From positions 496,001 to 560,000 of the forward strand of contig NZ_FCNY02000001.1 of the NCBI RefSeq assembly GCF_001544575.2: 64,000 bases of DNA. The letters are read 5' to 3'. Position numbers and translations under genes: made by a program. This stretch comes from Caballeronia cordobensis. GTDB taxonomy: Bacteria; Pseudomonadota; Gammaproteobacteria; Burkholderiales; Burkholderiaceae. Position 1 is the first letter of the stretch. Each line of letters opens with the position of its first letter. The notes beneath the pieces were generated by a model. The model worked only from the letters and a program-made list of their open reading frames with translations, did no database searches and was not told the origin of the DNA. This document shows, piece after piece, positions 8,515 through 18,715 of this stretch.

Positions 8515-9159
8515 TTATCGATGCGTCGTCGCGAGCTTGATGCCGAGCCCGACGAACGCCGTGCCGACGCCGCGATCCAGCCACTTCTTGACGCCCGATT
8601 TGCCCGCGAAGCGCTCGGTGACGCTGCCCGCGATCCACGCGACGAAGCTGTTCCAGACCGTGCTCATGGCGATGAACACGACGCCGAGCGCGAGGAACGC
8701 GAGGGTTTTGTGCTCGCTGTCGGCGGCGACGAATTGAGGGAAAAACGACACGAAGAACAGCACGACCTTCGGGTTCAGCACGTTCGTGACGAAGCCTTGC
8801 GCGAAAAGCTGGCTAAGCGATTTGGGCGCGGCTTTTTCGCTTGCTTGCTCACGTGCGGCTCCGGTGTCGTCGTGTTTCGCGAAAATCAGCCGCACGCCGA
8901 GATAAATCAGATAGATCGCGCCCGCGATCTTGATGACCGTGAACGCCGTCGCCGATGCGGCGAGAATCGCCGTCAGCCCGAACGCGCACGCGAGCGTATG
9001 AACGATGCAGCCCGCCGAAATGCCGAGCGACGACACGATGCCCGCGCCGCGCCCCTGAGCGACGCTGCGCCCGACGATATACGCGGTGTCGGGGCCGGGC
9101 GTGACATTCAGCAGAAAAACGGCGATGAGAAAGAAGGTGAAACCGGTAATGCCGAGCAT
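8515..9159 (-). CDS. LysE/RhtB family amino-acid exporter
   Basis: A 214-aa membrane protein with about six hydrophobic helices. The N-terminus FFLIAVFLLNVTPGPDTAYIVGRS carries the TPGPD motif of the LysE/RhtB family, and LNPKVVLFFVSFFPQFV is the second family signature. Members export amino acids such as threonine, homoserine or leucine; the substrate here is unknown. It lies 34 bp downstream of fmt in the same direction and may share its transcript. Confidence 0.9.
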   Translation of the reverse strand: MLGITGFTFFLIAVFLLNVTPGPDTAYIVGRSVAQGRGAGIVSSLGISAGCIVHTLACAFGLTAILAASATAFTVIKIAGAIYLIYLGVRLIFAKHDDTGAAREQASEKAAPKSLSQLFAQGFVTNVLNPKVVLFFVSFFPQFVAADSEHKTLAFLALGVVFIAMSTVWNSFVAWIAGSVTERFAGKSGVKKWLDRGVGTAFVGLGIKLATTHR

Positions 9160-9193
9160 CGGAAACTCCAGGCGATCGCTATGTCGAGACGCC

Positions 9194-10195
9194 TCATTTT
9201 AGCGCCGCGTCCTCGTCGCGGACTGACTCGCCGAGCGCGAAACGCTGCCCTTTTTCAATCGCCGCGCCCGCGAGAAATTCGCGCGCGGGCAGGCGCTTGC
9301 CGCCGGGTTTCTGCAAATGCGTGAGTTTCAGCGCGCCCTCGCCGCACATCACGACGATGCCGTCCGGCGAAACCTCCGCGATCGTTCCGGGTGTGCCGGA
9401 ACCGTCGACCGGCTGCGCGGACCAGATTTTGATCGCGGTGTTGTCGAGCGTGCCGAATGCGCCGGGAAACGGGTCGAATGCGCGAACCTGGCGCGCGAGT
9501 TCTTGCGCCGGGCGGCGCCAGTCGAGCGCGGCCTCGTGCTTCGCGATCTTTTCGGCGTAGGTCGTGCCTTCTTCGGGCTGCGGCGTGGACGGCAACGCGC
9601 CGTCGCGTTCGAGATCGCGCAGCGCCGCGACGATCAGTTCCGCGCCCATCTGCGCGAGCCGGTCGTGCAGCGTGGCTGTGGTGTCGCCGGCGAGGATCGG
9701 CGTGCGCGCCTCGCGGATCATCGCGCCGGTGTCGAGGCCGGCGTCCATCTGCATGAGCGTGATGCCGGTCTCGGCGTCGCCCGCTTCGATCGCACGATGA
9801 ATCGGGGCCGCGCCGCGCCAGCGCGGCAACAGCGACGCGTGAATGTTGATCGCGCCGCGCGGCGGGATGTCGAGCACTTCCTGCGGCAGGATCAGCCCGT
9901 AAGCCGCGACCACCATGACGTCGTGCGGCGTGTCGCGCAATAAATCTATGGCCTCGGCCGCTTCCTGCGGATACTTGCCCGCGCGGCGCAGCGACGTGGG
10001 CTGCGCGACCTTCAGGCCGTGCTCCACGGCAAAACGCTTGACCGGGCTCGCGGTGAGTTTCATGCCGCGTCCGGCGGGGCGGTCCGGCTGCGTCAGGACG
10101 AGCGGCACGGAAAATCCCGCCGCGTGAATGGCCGCGAGCGCGGCGGCAGCGAATTCCGGCGTACCGGCGAAAACCACGCGCAGCGATTGAGTCAT
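9194..10195 (-). CDS. fmt: Methionyl-tRNA formyltransferase
   Basis: A 333-aa enzyme that formylates Met-tRNAfMet with 10-formyl-THF for translation initiation. The N-terminal Rossmann domain starts [17 protein letters not shown], the catalytic/folate loop [20 protein letters not shown] is intact, and [12 protein letters not shown] is present. The C-terminal OB-fold domain (about 220-330) contains [10 protein letters not shown]. Length is slightly above E. coli Fmt (315 aa). It starts 3 bp after the def stop codon, the usual def-fmt operon. Confidence 0.96.
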   Translation of the reverse strand: MTQSLRVVFAGTPEFAAAALAAIHAAGFSVPLVLTQPDRPAGRGMKLTASPVKRFAVEHGLKVAQPTSLRRAGKYPQEAAEAIDLLRDTPHDVMVVAAYGLILPQEVLDIPPRGAINIHASLLPRWRGAAPIHRAIEAGDAETGITLMQMDAGLDTGAMIREARTPILAGDTTATLHDRLAQMGAELIVAALRDLERDGALPSTPQPEEGTTYAEKIAKHEAALDWRRPAQELARQVRAFDPFPGAFGTLDNTAIKIWSAQPVDGSGTPGTIAEVSPDGIVVMCGEGALKLTHLQKPGGKRLPAREFLAGAAIEKGQRFALGESVRDEDAALK

Positions 10196-10198
10196 CGG

Positions 10199-10702
10199 TT
10201 ACAGCGCCTTTTCCAGCTTCTTCATCTTGCCGCGAATGCGGGTTTGCTTGAGTTGCGACAGGTATTCGACGAACACATGTCCCGCCAGATGATCCATCTC
10301 GTGCTGGATGCAGACCGCGAGCAGGCCCTCGCAATCCAGCTCGAAGGTCTCACCCTTCTGGTTCAGCGCCTTCACGCGCACTTTGTCGGGCCGCTCGACG
10401 AAATCGTAAATGCCCGGCACCGACAGGCAGCCTTCTTCCCATTCCTTCTTCTGATCGCTCGACCAGACGATTTCCGGGTTGATGAAGACCATCAACTGAT
10501 CGTGCGCGTCCGAGACGTCGATCACGATCACGCGCTCGTGCACGTCCACCTGCGTCGCTGCGAGGCCGACGCCGGGCGCGGCGTACATCGTCTCGGCCAT
10601 GTCGGCGACGAGTTTGCGGATGCGGTCATCGACGACGGCGACGGGCTTCGCCACCTTGTTCAGCCGCTTGTCCGGGTAGTTCAGTATCTTGAGCAGAGCC
10701 AT
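10199..10702 (-). CDS. def: Peptide deformylase
   Basis: A 167-aa metalloenzyme that removes the N-formyl group from nascent proteins. All three family motifs are present: GVGLAATQ (motif 1, residues about 45-52), EGCLSVPG (motif 2, metal-ligand cysteine) and QHEMDHL (motif 3, the HExxH metal site). The start [14 protein letters not shown] is typical. First gene of a def-fmt-lysE run; divergent from dprA. Confidence 0.97.
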   Translation of the reverse strand: MALLKILNYPDKRLNKVAKPVAVVDDRIRKLVADMAETMYAAPGVGLAATQVDVHERVIVIDVSDAHDQLMVFINPEIVWSSDQKKEWEEGCLSVPGIYDFVERPDKVRVKALNQKGETFELDCEGLLAVCIQHEMDHLAGHVFVEYLSQLKQTRIRGKMKKLEKAL

Positions 10703-10904
10703 GATTCGGATTGTCTACGCGCGCCGCGACGCGTGTAAATCGGCCATTCGGCCAGGTTGCGGGTAATGGGGCGGCATGCCGAAGATATGCGGGTGAATCG
10801 CGTGGATTCAAACGCCGCCGGCAAGCGGCCAATCGGTGTCGCTTCGGGCTCTGGACCGGCCTGAGCGACCTTTCTTTATCTGTTTCCGGATCAAAAATCT
10901 TAAC

Positions 10905-12101
10905 ATGACGACCGCTGACATGCCGACCGGGAAAACCGCCTCGACACCCGATGCCCACGAACTGCGCGCCTGGCTGCGGCTCGCGCACACGAAGGGCCTG
11001 AAGCCGCTCGCGCTGCGCGCGCTGCTCGGCGCGTTCGGCGGGCCGCTCGAAGTGCTTTCGGAAAGCTTCGCATCGCTCACCGAAGCCGCCGATGCCCGCG
11101 CCGCCGAAGCCGTGCTCGCGCCGCCGTCCGGCATCGAAGGTGTCCCGTTCGACCACTATATTGAAGCGGTGCTGGCATGGGCGTCGGAGCCGGGCAACCA
11201 CGTTCTGACGTTCGCCGATGCGGCTTATCCATAAGCGCTGCTCACCATGCCCGACCCGCCGCCGCTGCTCTACGCGAAAGGCCGGCTCGATCTGCTCCAG
11301 ACGCGCGCGATCGCGATCGTCGGCAGCCGGCACGCCACGCCGCAAGGCCTGGAAGATGCGCGGCGCTTTGCCCGCGCGATGTCGGATGCGGGACTGGCGG
11401 TGACATCGGGGCTTGCGCTCGGCATCGATGCGTCCGCGCATCGTGGCGCGCTGGAAGGCGCCACCGGCACGGTCGCGGTGATCGGCACGGGCATCGATCT
11501 CGTGTACCCGGCGGCGCATCACACGCTCGCGCACGAAATCGCTCGCGATGGCGCGATGCTGTCGGAATGGCCGCTCGGCACGCCCGCCCGGTCGGCGAAT
11601 TTTCCGCAGCGAAACCGGCTGATCGCGGGTCTGTCGAGCGGCGTGCTGATCGTGGAAGCGGCGATGCGCTCCGGATCGCTCATCACCGCGCGGCTTGCGA
11701 ACGAAATGGGGCGTGATGTCTTCGCGCTTCCCGGATCGATCCACGCGCCGCTTTCGCAAGGTTGCCATCGGCTGATCAAGCAGGGCGCGAAGCTGGTCGA
11801 AACGCCGGAGGACGTGCTCGAAGAGTTCGGTTTGCCGTCTGTTCCTCCGGCGGCGGCACGGCCGAAGCCGCGACCGGTGAGCGCATCGTGGGCATCGGCG
11901 CGAATTGCGGATTGCTCCATGAGCGACGACGCCGCCCGCGTTCTCGACGCGCTTGGCCACGCGCCCGCGACGCTGGAAATTCTCGCCGCGCGCACCGGGC
12001 TCGACGGCGCCGCGCTTCAGGCCGCCTTGCTGCCGCTGGAACTGGCGGGCCAGATCGCGGCGCTCGCGGGCGGCCGCTACACGGCGGTGGAGCGCTCGTA
12101 A
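10905..12101 (+). pseudogene. dprA: DNA processing protein DprA, interrupted by an in-frame stop
   Basis: Two open segments in the same frame together make one DprA. 10905-11231 encodes the N-terminal helical (SAM-like) part from MTTADMPTG to FADAAYP. A TAA follows at 11232-11234, and the frame then continues with ALLTMPDPPPLLYAKG, the Rossmann domain (AIAIVGSRHATPQG, TSGLALGIDASAHRGAL, FPQRNRLIAGLS) and the C-terminal winged helix to 12101. DprA loads RecA on incoming single-stranded DNA in natural transformation. A single C-to-T change (CAA to TAA) would explain the stop. An ATG at 11247 could still express the Rossmann plus winged-helix part. Either the gene is inactivated, or it makes a truncated protein, or this is a base error. 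Confidence 0.88.
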
Positions 12102-12176
12102 AGCCGCGTCGTGCTACATTCGCGGAAAAATGAGCCGTCCCCGCAGTCCACACGAATAAAGGATTTCGCACCCGCC

Positions 12177-12554
12177 ATGTCCGCGCTGAATCTCGATACC
12201 GATGCCGATCTCATCGCGGAGCGCATCGCCGTGCCCGGCACGCTGTTCGTCGCCTGTCTGTGCGCCGAATGGTGCGGCACCTGCCGCGAATATCGCGAAG
12301 GATTCGACAGGCTGGCGGATGCGCATCCGGATATCTGCTTCGCGTGGATCGATATCGAGAATCACGCCGACCGCTTCGACGACCTCGACGTGGAAAATTT
12401 TCCGACAATTCTCATCGAAGATTCGGTCACTACGCGGTTTTTCGGCACGGTGCTCCCTCAGGCGTCCATCGTCGATCGTATGCTGACCGATCTGACCGCG
12501 CTGCCGGGCATGGTCGGTGCGCCGAAACTGCGTCCGGCGCTCGTTACGGCCTGA
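12177..12554 (+). CDS. Thioredoxin-family protein (WCGTC)
   Basis: A 125-aa cytoplasmic thioredoxin-fold protein starting MSALNLDTDADLI. The redox motif is CAEWCGTCREY (near residues 31-41), and the cis-proline is in VENFPTILI (about 76-84). It is a short thioredoxin-like protein without signal peptide; a general disulfide reductase or thiol-stress role is inferred. The open frame reaches back to 12111, but MSALN is the natural family start. It lies between dprA and topB, all rightwards. Confidence 0.85.
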   Translation: MSALNLDTDADLIAERIAVPGTLFVACLCAEWCGTCREYREGFDRLADAHPDICFAWIDIENHADRFDDLDVENFPTILIEDSVTTRFFGTVLPQASIVDRMLTDLTALPGMVGAPKLRPALVTA

Positions 12555-12567
12555 TCGTTTTTGCGCG

Positions 12568-12588
12568 CGAAATGCGCTTCGCAAGCCA
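12568..12588. repeat. 21-bp repeat, copy 1 (upstream of topB)
   Basis: CGAAATGCGCTTCGCAAGCC plus A. It contains a short inverted repeat (GCGAA..TTCGC). It recurs with one mismatch at 18838-18858, upstream of pckG. Function unknown. Confidence 0.5.
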
Positions 12589-12702
12589 CATATCGAAGCG
12601 TCCGAATACGCGCTTCGACTACCACCGCACAAACCGTGTGCTATAAAGCGGTCGTTAAAGCAGCCCAAACCGGGTCGCTGCCAGTTACCCACTTATAGAG
12701 TC

Positions 12703-15351
12703 ATGTCCAAAGCCCTGATCATCGCTGAGAAGCCTTCCGTCGCGAACGACATCGCGCGTGCGCTGGGCGGCTTCACCAAGCATGACGAGTATTTCGAGAG
12801 CGACGATTACGTCATCTCGTCCGCGGTCGGCCATTTGCTCGAGATCGCGGCGCCCGAGGAATACGACGTCAAGCGCGGCAAATGGAGCTTCACGAATCTG
12901 CCGGTCATTCCGCCGCATTTCGACCTGAATCCGATCGCGAAAAGCGAGTCGCGCCTGAAGGTGCTGACGAGGCTGATGAAGCGTAAGGACATCGACCGCC
13001 TCATCAACGCATGCGACGCGGGGCGTGAGGGCGAGCTGATCTTCCGGCTGATCGCGCAGCACGCGAAAGCGAAGCAGCCGGTCCAGCGCCTCTGGCTGCA
13101 ATCGATGACGCCCGCCGCGATCCGCGAAGGCTTCGCGAACCTGCGCAGCGACGCCGACATGCAGCCGCTCGCCGACGCCGCCCGCTGCCGCTCCGAAGCC
13201 GACTGGCTCGTCGGCATCAACGGCACGCGCGCGATGACGGCGTTCAACAGCAAGGGCGGCGGCTTCTTCCTGACGACCGTTGGCCGCGTTCAGACGCCAA
13301 CGTTGTCTATCGTCGTCGAACGTGAGGAGAAAATCCGTCGTTTCGTGCCGCGCGACTATTGGGAAGTGCGCGCCGAGTTCATCGCCGCGAAGGGCATCTA
13401 CGAAGGCCGCTGGTTCGATCCGAAGTTCAAGCGCGTCGAAAACGATCCCGAGCAGCGCGATTCGCGCCTGTGGAGCCTCGCGGCGGCGGAAACGGTCGTC
13501 GCGGCGTGCCGCGGTAAGACCGGCACGGTGACGGAAGAATCGAAGCCGTCGACGCAAATGTCGCCGCTGCTGTTCGATCTGACGAGTTTGCAGCGCGAAG
13601 CCAACGGCCGCTTCGGCTTCTCGGCGAAGAACACGCTCGGACTCGCGCAGGCGCTGTATGAAAAGCACAAGGTCCTGACCTATCCGCGTACCGATTCGCG
13701 CGCGCTGCCCGAGGACTACTTGAGCACGGTCAAGGACACGATGACCATGCTCAAGGAGAGCAACAACTATCTCCCGTTCGCGAAGCAGGTGCTCGACAAG
13801 GGCTGGGTGAAGCCGAACAAGCGCATCTTCGACAATTCGAAGATCAGCGATCACTTCGCCATCATTCCGACGCTGCAGGCGCCGAAATCGCTGTCCGAGC
13901 CCGAACAGAAGCTGTATGACCTCGTCGTGAAGCGATTCCTGTCGGTGTTCTTCCCGGCGGCCGAATATCTCGTGACGACGCGCATCACCGAAGTCTCGGG
14001 GCATCACTTCAAGACGGAAGGCAAGGTGCTCGTCGAGCCGGGCTGGCTGCAGGTCTATGGCCGCGAAGCCGCGGGCGAGGACGGCAACCTCGTGCCGGTG
14101 CAGAAGAACGAAAACGTCGATGTCGAGAAGGTCGCAGCGCACGGTCTCGTGACCAAGCCGCCCGCGCGCTACAACGAAGCGTCGCTGCTCTCGGCGATGG
14201 AAGGCGCGGGCAAGCTCGTCGAAGACGAAGAATTGCGCGACGCCATGGCCGCAAAGGGCCTCGGCACACCGGCCACGCGCGCGGCCATCATCGAAGGGCT
14301 GCTCGGCGAGAAGTACATGGTGCGCGAAGGCCGCGAGCTGATTCCGACCGCCAAGGCGTTCCAGTTGATGACGCTTCTGCGCGGGCTTGGCGTCGAAGAA
14401 CTCACCGCACCCGAACTCACCGGCCAATGGGAGCACAAGCTGTCGCAGATGGAGCGCGGCAGCCTGCATCGCGATCAGTTCATGCAGGAAATCGCGCGGA
14501 TGACGCAGACCATCGTCAAGCGCGCGAAGGAATACGACTCCGACACGATTCCCGGCGATTACGCGACGCTCGAAACGCCGTGTCCGAATTGCGGCTCGCA
14601 GGTGAAGGAAAACTATCGCCGCTTCGCGTGCACGAAGTGCGAATTCTCCATTTCGAAGATTCCGGGCGGCCGGCAGTTCGAGATCGCGGAAGTCGAGGAG
14701 TTGCTGCGCGAGAAAACCATCGGACCGCTGTCGGGATTCCGCAGCAAGATGGGCCGTCCGTTCTCGGCGATTCTCAAGCTCGCGCTCGATGACGAAATCA
14801 AGAACTACAAGCTCGAATTCGACTTCGGCCAGGACAGCGGCGGCGAAGACGGCGAACCGCCCGATTTCTCCGAGCAGACGCCGGTCGGCGCGTGTCCGAA
14901 GTGCCAGTCGCGCGTATTCGAGCACGGCATGAGCTACGTCTGCGAGAACTCGGTATCGAATCCGAAGACGTGCGACTTCCGCTCGGGCAAGGTGATCTTG
15001 CAACAGGAAATCGCACGCGAGCAGATGCAAAAGCTGCTGGGCGACGGCCGCACGGATTTGCTGACGAACTTCAAGTCGTCGCGCACGGGACGCAATTTCA
15101 AGGCGTTTCTCGTCAAGCAGCCGGACGGCAAGATCGGCTTCGAATTCGAAAAGAAGGAAGCCAAGCCGGGCGCGAAGACGGCTGCGGCCAAACGCGGCGC
15201 TGCGGCGGAAGCGCAGTCCGATAGCGGCGATGAAAGCGGCGACAGCGATGTCGCCGTAGCCGCGAAGACGACGCGCGCGAAGCCCGCCGCGAAGAAAGCG
15301 CCGGCGAAAAAGGCCGCCGTGAAGAAGACGGCGGCGCGCAAGACGGGCTGA
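12703..15351 (+). CDS. topB: DNA topoisomerase III
   Basis: An 882-aa type IA topoisomerase starting MSKALIIAEKPSVANDIARAL. The N-terminal Toprim domain carries the acidic metal motif DAGREGEL (105-112), and the catalytic tyrosine lies in LTYPRTDSR (about residue 330). C-terminal zinc-ribbon-like motifs follow (CPNCG..CTKC near 630-650 and CPKCQ..C near 730), then two small repeat domains and a Lys/Ala/Pro-rich tail (about 845-882). TopoIII decatenates replication intermediates. The open frame extends upstream to 12517, but only the ATG at 12703 begins the conserved domain. A TATAAA hexamer at 12642-12647 may be part of its promoter. Confidence 0.95.
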   Translation: MSKALIIAEKPSVANDIARALGGFTKHDEYFESDDYVISSAVGHLLEIAAPEEYDVKRGKWSFTNLPVIPPHFDLNPIAKSESRLKVLTRLMKRKDIDRLINACDAGREGELIFRLIAQHAKAKQPVQRLWLQSMTPAAIREGFANLRSDADMQPLADAARCRSEADWLVGINGTRAMTAFNSKGGGFFLTTVGRVQTPTLSIVVEREEKIRRFVPRDYWEVRAEFIAAKGIYEGRWFDPKFKRVENDPEQRDSRLWSLAAAETVVAACRGKTGTVTEESKPSTQMSPLLFDLTSLQREANGRFGFSAKNTLGLAQALYEKHKVLTYPRTDSRALPEDYLSTVKDTMTMLKESNNYLPFAKQVLDKGWVKPNKRIFDNSKISDHFAIIPTLQAPKSLSEPEQKLYDLVVKRFLSVFFPAAEYLVTTRITEVSGHHFKTEGKVLVEPGWLQVYGREAAGEDGNLVPVQKNENVDVEKVAAHGLVTKPPARYNEASLLSAMEGAGKLVEDEELRDAMAAKGLGTPATRAAIIEGLLGEKYMVREGRELIPTAKAFQLMTLLRGLGVEELTAPELTGQWEHKLSQMERGSLHRDQFMQEIARMTQTIVKRAKEYDSDTIPGDYATLETPCPNCGSQVKENYRRFACTKCEFSISKIPGGRQFEIAEVEELLREKTIGPLSGFRSKMGRPFSAILKLALDDEIKNYKLEFDFGQDSGGEDGEPPDFSEQTPVGACPKCQSRVFEHGMSYVCENSVSNPKTCDFRSGKVILQQEIAREQMQKLLGDGRTDLLTNFKSSRTGRNFKAFLVKQPDGKIGFEFEKKEAKPGAKTAAAKRGAAAEAQSDSGDESGDSDVAVAAKTTRAKPAAKKAPAKKAAVKKTAARKTG

Positions 15352-15375
15352 TCGCCGTTTTTCCCCGAGCCAAAG

Positions 15376-15409
15376 AAAAACCCCCGCGAATCGCTTCGCG
15401 GGGGTTTTT
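15376..15409. terminator. Bidirectional terminator between topB and lysR-type gene
   Basis: AAAAACCCCCGCGAA (15376-15390) pairs with TTCGCGGGGGTTTTT (15395-15409) around a 4-nt loop. A and T tracts on both sides make it usable by both convergent genes. Confidence 0.95.
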
Positions 15410-15435
15410 CATTTGCGCGGCTTCGCGCGATGCTT

Positions 15436-16521
15436 TCAGAACGGCGAAGCGGCAGGCAGGCGTCCGCGCGTTCGCGAAGGTTTGGCCAGCTTCGGCGCGA
15501 GTTCGCCGTCGATCGGGCGCGAGCGTGGCGCGGGCGTCGCGGTTTCGTCGGCATGGTCGTAGTGGGCGTGCGCAGCCGGCGCCGGCCTGCCGCGGACATC
15601 GCGAATCCACTGCTCGCCAAGTTGATGATTCGGCGTCTGGCTGAAATGCTCGACGAGGTGATCGATGAAGGTGCGCACCTTCGCGGGCAAGTGCCGCCGG
15701 CTCGGATACGCGACGTTGATCTCGACCTGCGGCAACTGATAGTCCCCGAGCAGGCGCACGAGCTGTCCGCGCGTCGTGTCGGTGCCGATCAGATAGCTCG
15801 GCAGAATCGCGATGCCCATGCCCAGCAGCGCGAACTGCCGCAGCATTTCCGTATTGTTCGCGATGATCACGTTTTGCGGACGCACGCGCACTTCGCCTTC
15901 CGGGCCGGTGAACACGCGCTCGTCGCCCCAGTACTCGGACGGCAAACTCAAACACGGATGTTCGAGCAGATGCTCGGGCCGCGTCGGCGTGCCGTGCTTT
16001 TCAAGATACGCCGGCGTTGCGCAGACGGTCATGCAACCCGTGGTCAGCCGCCGCGTGACGACGCTCGCGCTCTTCACCTGCCGCGCGATGACGATGCCCA
16101 CGTCGAAACCTTCCTCGACCAGATCGACTTGGCGATCCACGAGGGTCACATCGGGCACGACCTTCGGGTAGCGCTGCGCGTACGTCTGCAGTACGGGCGC
16201 GAGATTATGAAGACCGAACACGACGGGCGCGACGATCCTGAGCGACCCGAGCGGTTCGTGATTGCGCGCCACCACCATTTGTTCGACGTCTTCCAGCTCG
16301 TCGAGAATTTGCCGCGCCCGCTCCAGATAAACCTGACCGGACTCGGTGAGCGAGAGGCTGCGCGTCGTGCGGTTGAGCAGGCGCGTGCCGAGGCGGCCTT
16401 CGAGGTCCGCGACGTGGCGCGTCGCCACCGCATTGGAGATGTCCATCGCGTTCGCGGCCCGGGCGAAACTCCCGAGATCGGCGACCCGCACAAACACTCT
16501 CATCGACTGCAAATGATCCAT
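15436..16521 (-). CDS. LysR-family transcriptional regulator
   Basis: A 361-aa LTTR. The winged HTH lies at 1-62 (MRVFVRVADLGSFARAANAM, then TRHVADLEGRLGTRLLNRTTRSLSLTESG), and the periplasmic-binding-like effector domain at about 90-295 (LRIVAPVVFGLHNLAPVL onwards). The family is usually 295-330 aa; here the last 50-60 residues are an extra Pro/Ala/His-rich tail of low complexity. Effector and targets are unknown. The region 16522-16643 holds its presumed promoter. Confidence 0.9.
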   Translation of the reverse strand: MDHLQSMRVFVRVADLGSFARAANAMDISNAVATRHVADLEGRLGTRLLNRTTRSLSLTESGQVYLERARQILDELEDVEQMVVARNHEPLGSLRIVAPVVFGLHNLAPVLQTYAQRYPKVVPDVTLVDRQVDLVEEGFDVGIVIARQVKSASVVTRRLTTGCMTVCATPAYLEKHGTPTRPEHLLEHPCLSLPSEYWGDERVFTGPEGEVRVRPQNVIIANNTEMLRQFALLGMGIAILPSYLIGTDTTRGQLVRLLGDYQLPQVEINVAYPSRRHLPAKVRTFIDHLVEHFSQTPNHQLGEQWIRDVRGRPAPAAHAHYDHADETATPAPRSRPIDGELAPKLAKPSRTRGRLPAASPF

Positions 16522-16843
16522 AAGACAACTCCTGCCGCTACACGGCTTGAATTCTGCTGCAAAGCAATTCAGGATTATCCTAGGACTGAGGCAATCGTGC
16601 AGAAGTTGCCGGGAAGCACTAAAAAGTCGAAAAAAATCGGCTAGTTAGGCTTGTTACATCGATGAAAGATCACCGATTGTTGCTGTTCACACAACACAAG
16701 GCTGGCGGCACACCGGCAGGCGCAATGCTGAAAAGTACTGGCCGCGTCAATTTTGACGGTGTAGGCAAGAAAAAACGGGCCGGTTTTCACCGGCCCGCTG
16801 TTTTGGGGATTGATTCGGTTTTTGACGCCAATCCGGTGCGGCA
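16522..16843. other. Intergenic region lysR-type gene / pckG
   Basis: About 320 bp between two leftward genes. It contains the pckG terminator (16776-16797) and presumably the LysR gene promoter near 16530-16640, which I cannot place with confidence. No further gene is visible. Confidence 0.5.
16776..16797 (-). terminator. Intrinsic terminator downstream of pckG
   Basis: CGGGCCGGT (16776-16784) pairs with ACCGGCCCG (16789-16797). The minus strand continues with TTTTTTCTTGC, the U-tract for pckG. Confidence 0.9.
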
Positions 16844-18715
16844 TCACGCCGCGAGACGTTTCTCCATGCCCGCCTTGGCTTGCGGCAAGGCTTCCGGCAG
16901 ACCGTGTTTCAGCTTCGCGAACAGCTCGTCGTGGAGCGCGAGTTCGTCGCGCCAGGCGGTGTCGTTGACCGAAATGACCTGCTCGAACTGCTCGCGCGTA
17001 AAGCCGAGCGCGCCCCAGTCGATGTCCTCGTAGCGCGGCGAAATACCGAACGCGTGCTCCTCGCCTTTCGCCGATCCTTCGATGCGGCCGATCATCCAGT
17101 TCAGCACGCGCATGTTTTCGCCGAAGCCCGGCCACACGAACTTGCCGTCGTCGCCCTTGCGGAACCAGTTGACGCAGAAGAACTTGGGCGACTTCGCGTT
17201 CATCGATTCGAGTCGCTCGCCCACTTTCAGCCAGTGGCCGAAGTAGTCGGCCATGTTGTAGCCGCAGAACGGCAGCATCGCGAACGGATCGCGGCGCACG
17301 ACGCCCTGCTGGCCGGCGGCGGCGGCGGTGGTTTCGGAGCCCATCGTCGCGGCCATGTAGACGCCTTCCTTCCAGTCGCGCGCCTCGGTCACGAGCGGCA
17401 CCGTGTTCGAGCGGCGGCCGCCGAAGATGAACGCGTCGATCGGCACGCCGGCCGGATTTTCCCAGTCCGCGTCGATCGACGGACATTGCGACGCCGGCGC
17501 CGTGAAGCGCGCGTTCGGATGCGCGGCCTTCGCGCCGGTTTCCTTCGCGATGTCCGGCGTCCAGTCGCGGCCCTGCCAGTCGATGAGATGCGCGGGCGGC
17601 GTGTCGGTCATGCCTTCCCACCAGACGTCGCCGTCGTCGGTCAGCGCGACGTTCGTGAAGATCACGTTCTCCTTCAACGTGGCCATCGCGTTGAAGTTGG
17701 TCTTTTCACTCGTGCCCGGCGCTACGCCGAAATAGCCCGCTTCCGGGTTGATCGCGTACAGGCGTCCGTCGCGGCCCGGCTTGATCCACGCGATGTCGTC
17801 GCCGATCGTCGTCACCTTCCAGCCGTTCAGATCGGAGGGCGGAATCAGCATGGCGAAGTTGGTCTTGCCGCACGCCGACGGAAACGCCGCCGCGACGTGA
17901 TACTTGCGTCCTTGCGGCGACGTCACGCCGAGGATCAGCATGTGTTCCGCGAGCCAGCCTTCGTCGCGGCCCATCGTCGAGGCGATGCGCAGCGCGAAGC
18001 ACTTCTTGCCGAGCAGCGCGTTGCCGCCGTAGCCCGAGCCGAAGCTCCAGATTTCGCGCTTCTCCGGAAAATGGACGATGTATTTCGTGTCGTTGCACGG
18101 CCACGGAACGTCCTTGCGACCGTCTGCGAGCGGCGCGCCGACCGAATGCACGCACGGCACGAACTCGCCGTTTTCGCCGAGCACGTCGTACACGGCGCGG
18201 CCCATGCGCGTCATGATGCGCATGTTCGTCACGACATACGGGCTATCCGACAACTCCACGCCGATATGCGCGATCGGCGAGCCGAGCGGGCCCATCGAGA
18301 ACGGCACGACGTACATCGTGCGGCCGCGCATCGCGCCCTCGAACAGGCCGTCGAGCGTCACGCGCATTTCCTGCGGATCGATCCAGTTGTTCGTCGGGCC
18401 GGCGTCTTCGCGGCGCTGCGAGCAGATGAACGTGCGGTCTTCGACGCGCGCCACGTCCGACGGGTCCGAGCACGCGAGAAAGGAATTCGGGCGCTTCTCG
18501 GGATTGAGCTTCTTCATGGTGCCGGCATCGACCATCTGCTGGCAAAGCCGGTCGTATTCTTCCTGCGAGCCGTCGCACCATTCGATGCGGTCCGGCTTGG
18601 TCAGGGCCGCGATTTGCTGTACCCATTCGATGAGTCGTCGGTGACGGACATATGCCGGCGCCTCGATCTCGACGGCGTTTTTATTGTGGTCTTCGACTAC
18701 TGCGGGCTGGTTCAT
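16844..18715 (-). CDS. pckG: Phosphoenolpyruvate carboxykinase (GTP)
   Basis: A 623-aa enzyme converting oxaloacetate and GTP to PEP, CO2 and GDP in gluconeogenesis. The GTP-type P-loop [13 protein letters not shown] is at about 278-290 with the reactive cysteine at 282, and [12 protein letters not shown] and [16 protein letters not shown] are further family blocks. The length fits GTP-PEPCK rather than ATP-PEPCK (about 540 aa). I chose the ATG at 18715 ([12 protein letters not shown]), preceded by ACGGAGACAACTCG with a GGAG ribosome-binding site, over an in-frame start at 18814. Confidence 0.96.
   Translation of the reverse strand: MNQPAVVEDHNKNAVEIEAPAYVRHRRLIEWVQQIAALTKPDRIEWCDGSQEEYDRLCQQMVDAGTMKKLNPEKRPNSFLACSDPSDVARVEDRTFICSQRREDAGPTNNWIDPQEMRVTLDGLFEGAMRGRTMYVVPFSMGPLGSPIAHIGVELSDSPYVVTNMRIMTRMGRAVYDVLGENGEFVPCVHSVGAPLADGRKDVPWPCNDTKYIVHFPEKREIWSFGSGYGGNALLGKKCFALRIASTMGRDEGWLAEHMLILGVTSPQGRKYHVAAAFPSACGKTNFAMLIPPSDLNGWKVTTIGDDIAWIKPGRDGRLYAINPEAGYFGVAPGTSEKTNFNAMATLKENVIFTNVALTDDGDVWWEGMTDTPPAHLIDWQGRDWTPDIAKETGAKAAHPNARFTAPASQCPSIDADWENPAGVPIDAFIFGGRRSNTVPLVTEARDWKEGVYMAATMGSETTAAAAGQQGVVRRDPFAMLPFCGYNMADYFGHWLKVGERLESMNAKSPKFFCVNWFRKGDDGKFVWPGFGENMRVLNWMIGRIEGSAKGEEHAFGISPRYEDIDWGALGFTREQFEQVISVNDTAWRDELALHDELFAKLKHGLPEALPQAKAGMEKRLAA

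Noticed and set aside
12685..15030. A 781-codon leftward frame antisense to topB
   Set aside because: Mirror frame of a well-conserved topoisomerase gene; composition is of reversed-complement type and no motif is recognisable.
16641..17621. 326-codon leftward frame overlapping the pckG 3' end
   Set aside because: Runs through the pckG terminator and is out of frame with pckG; Arg-rich shadow.
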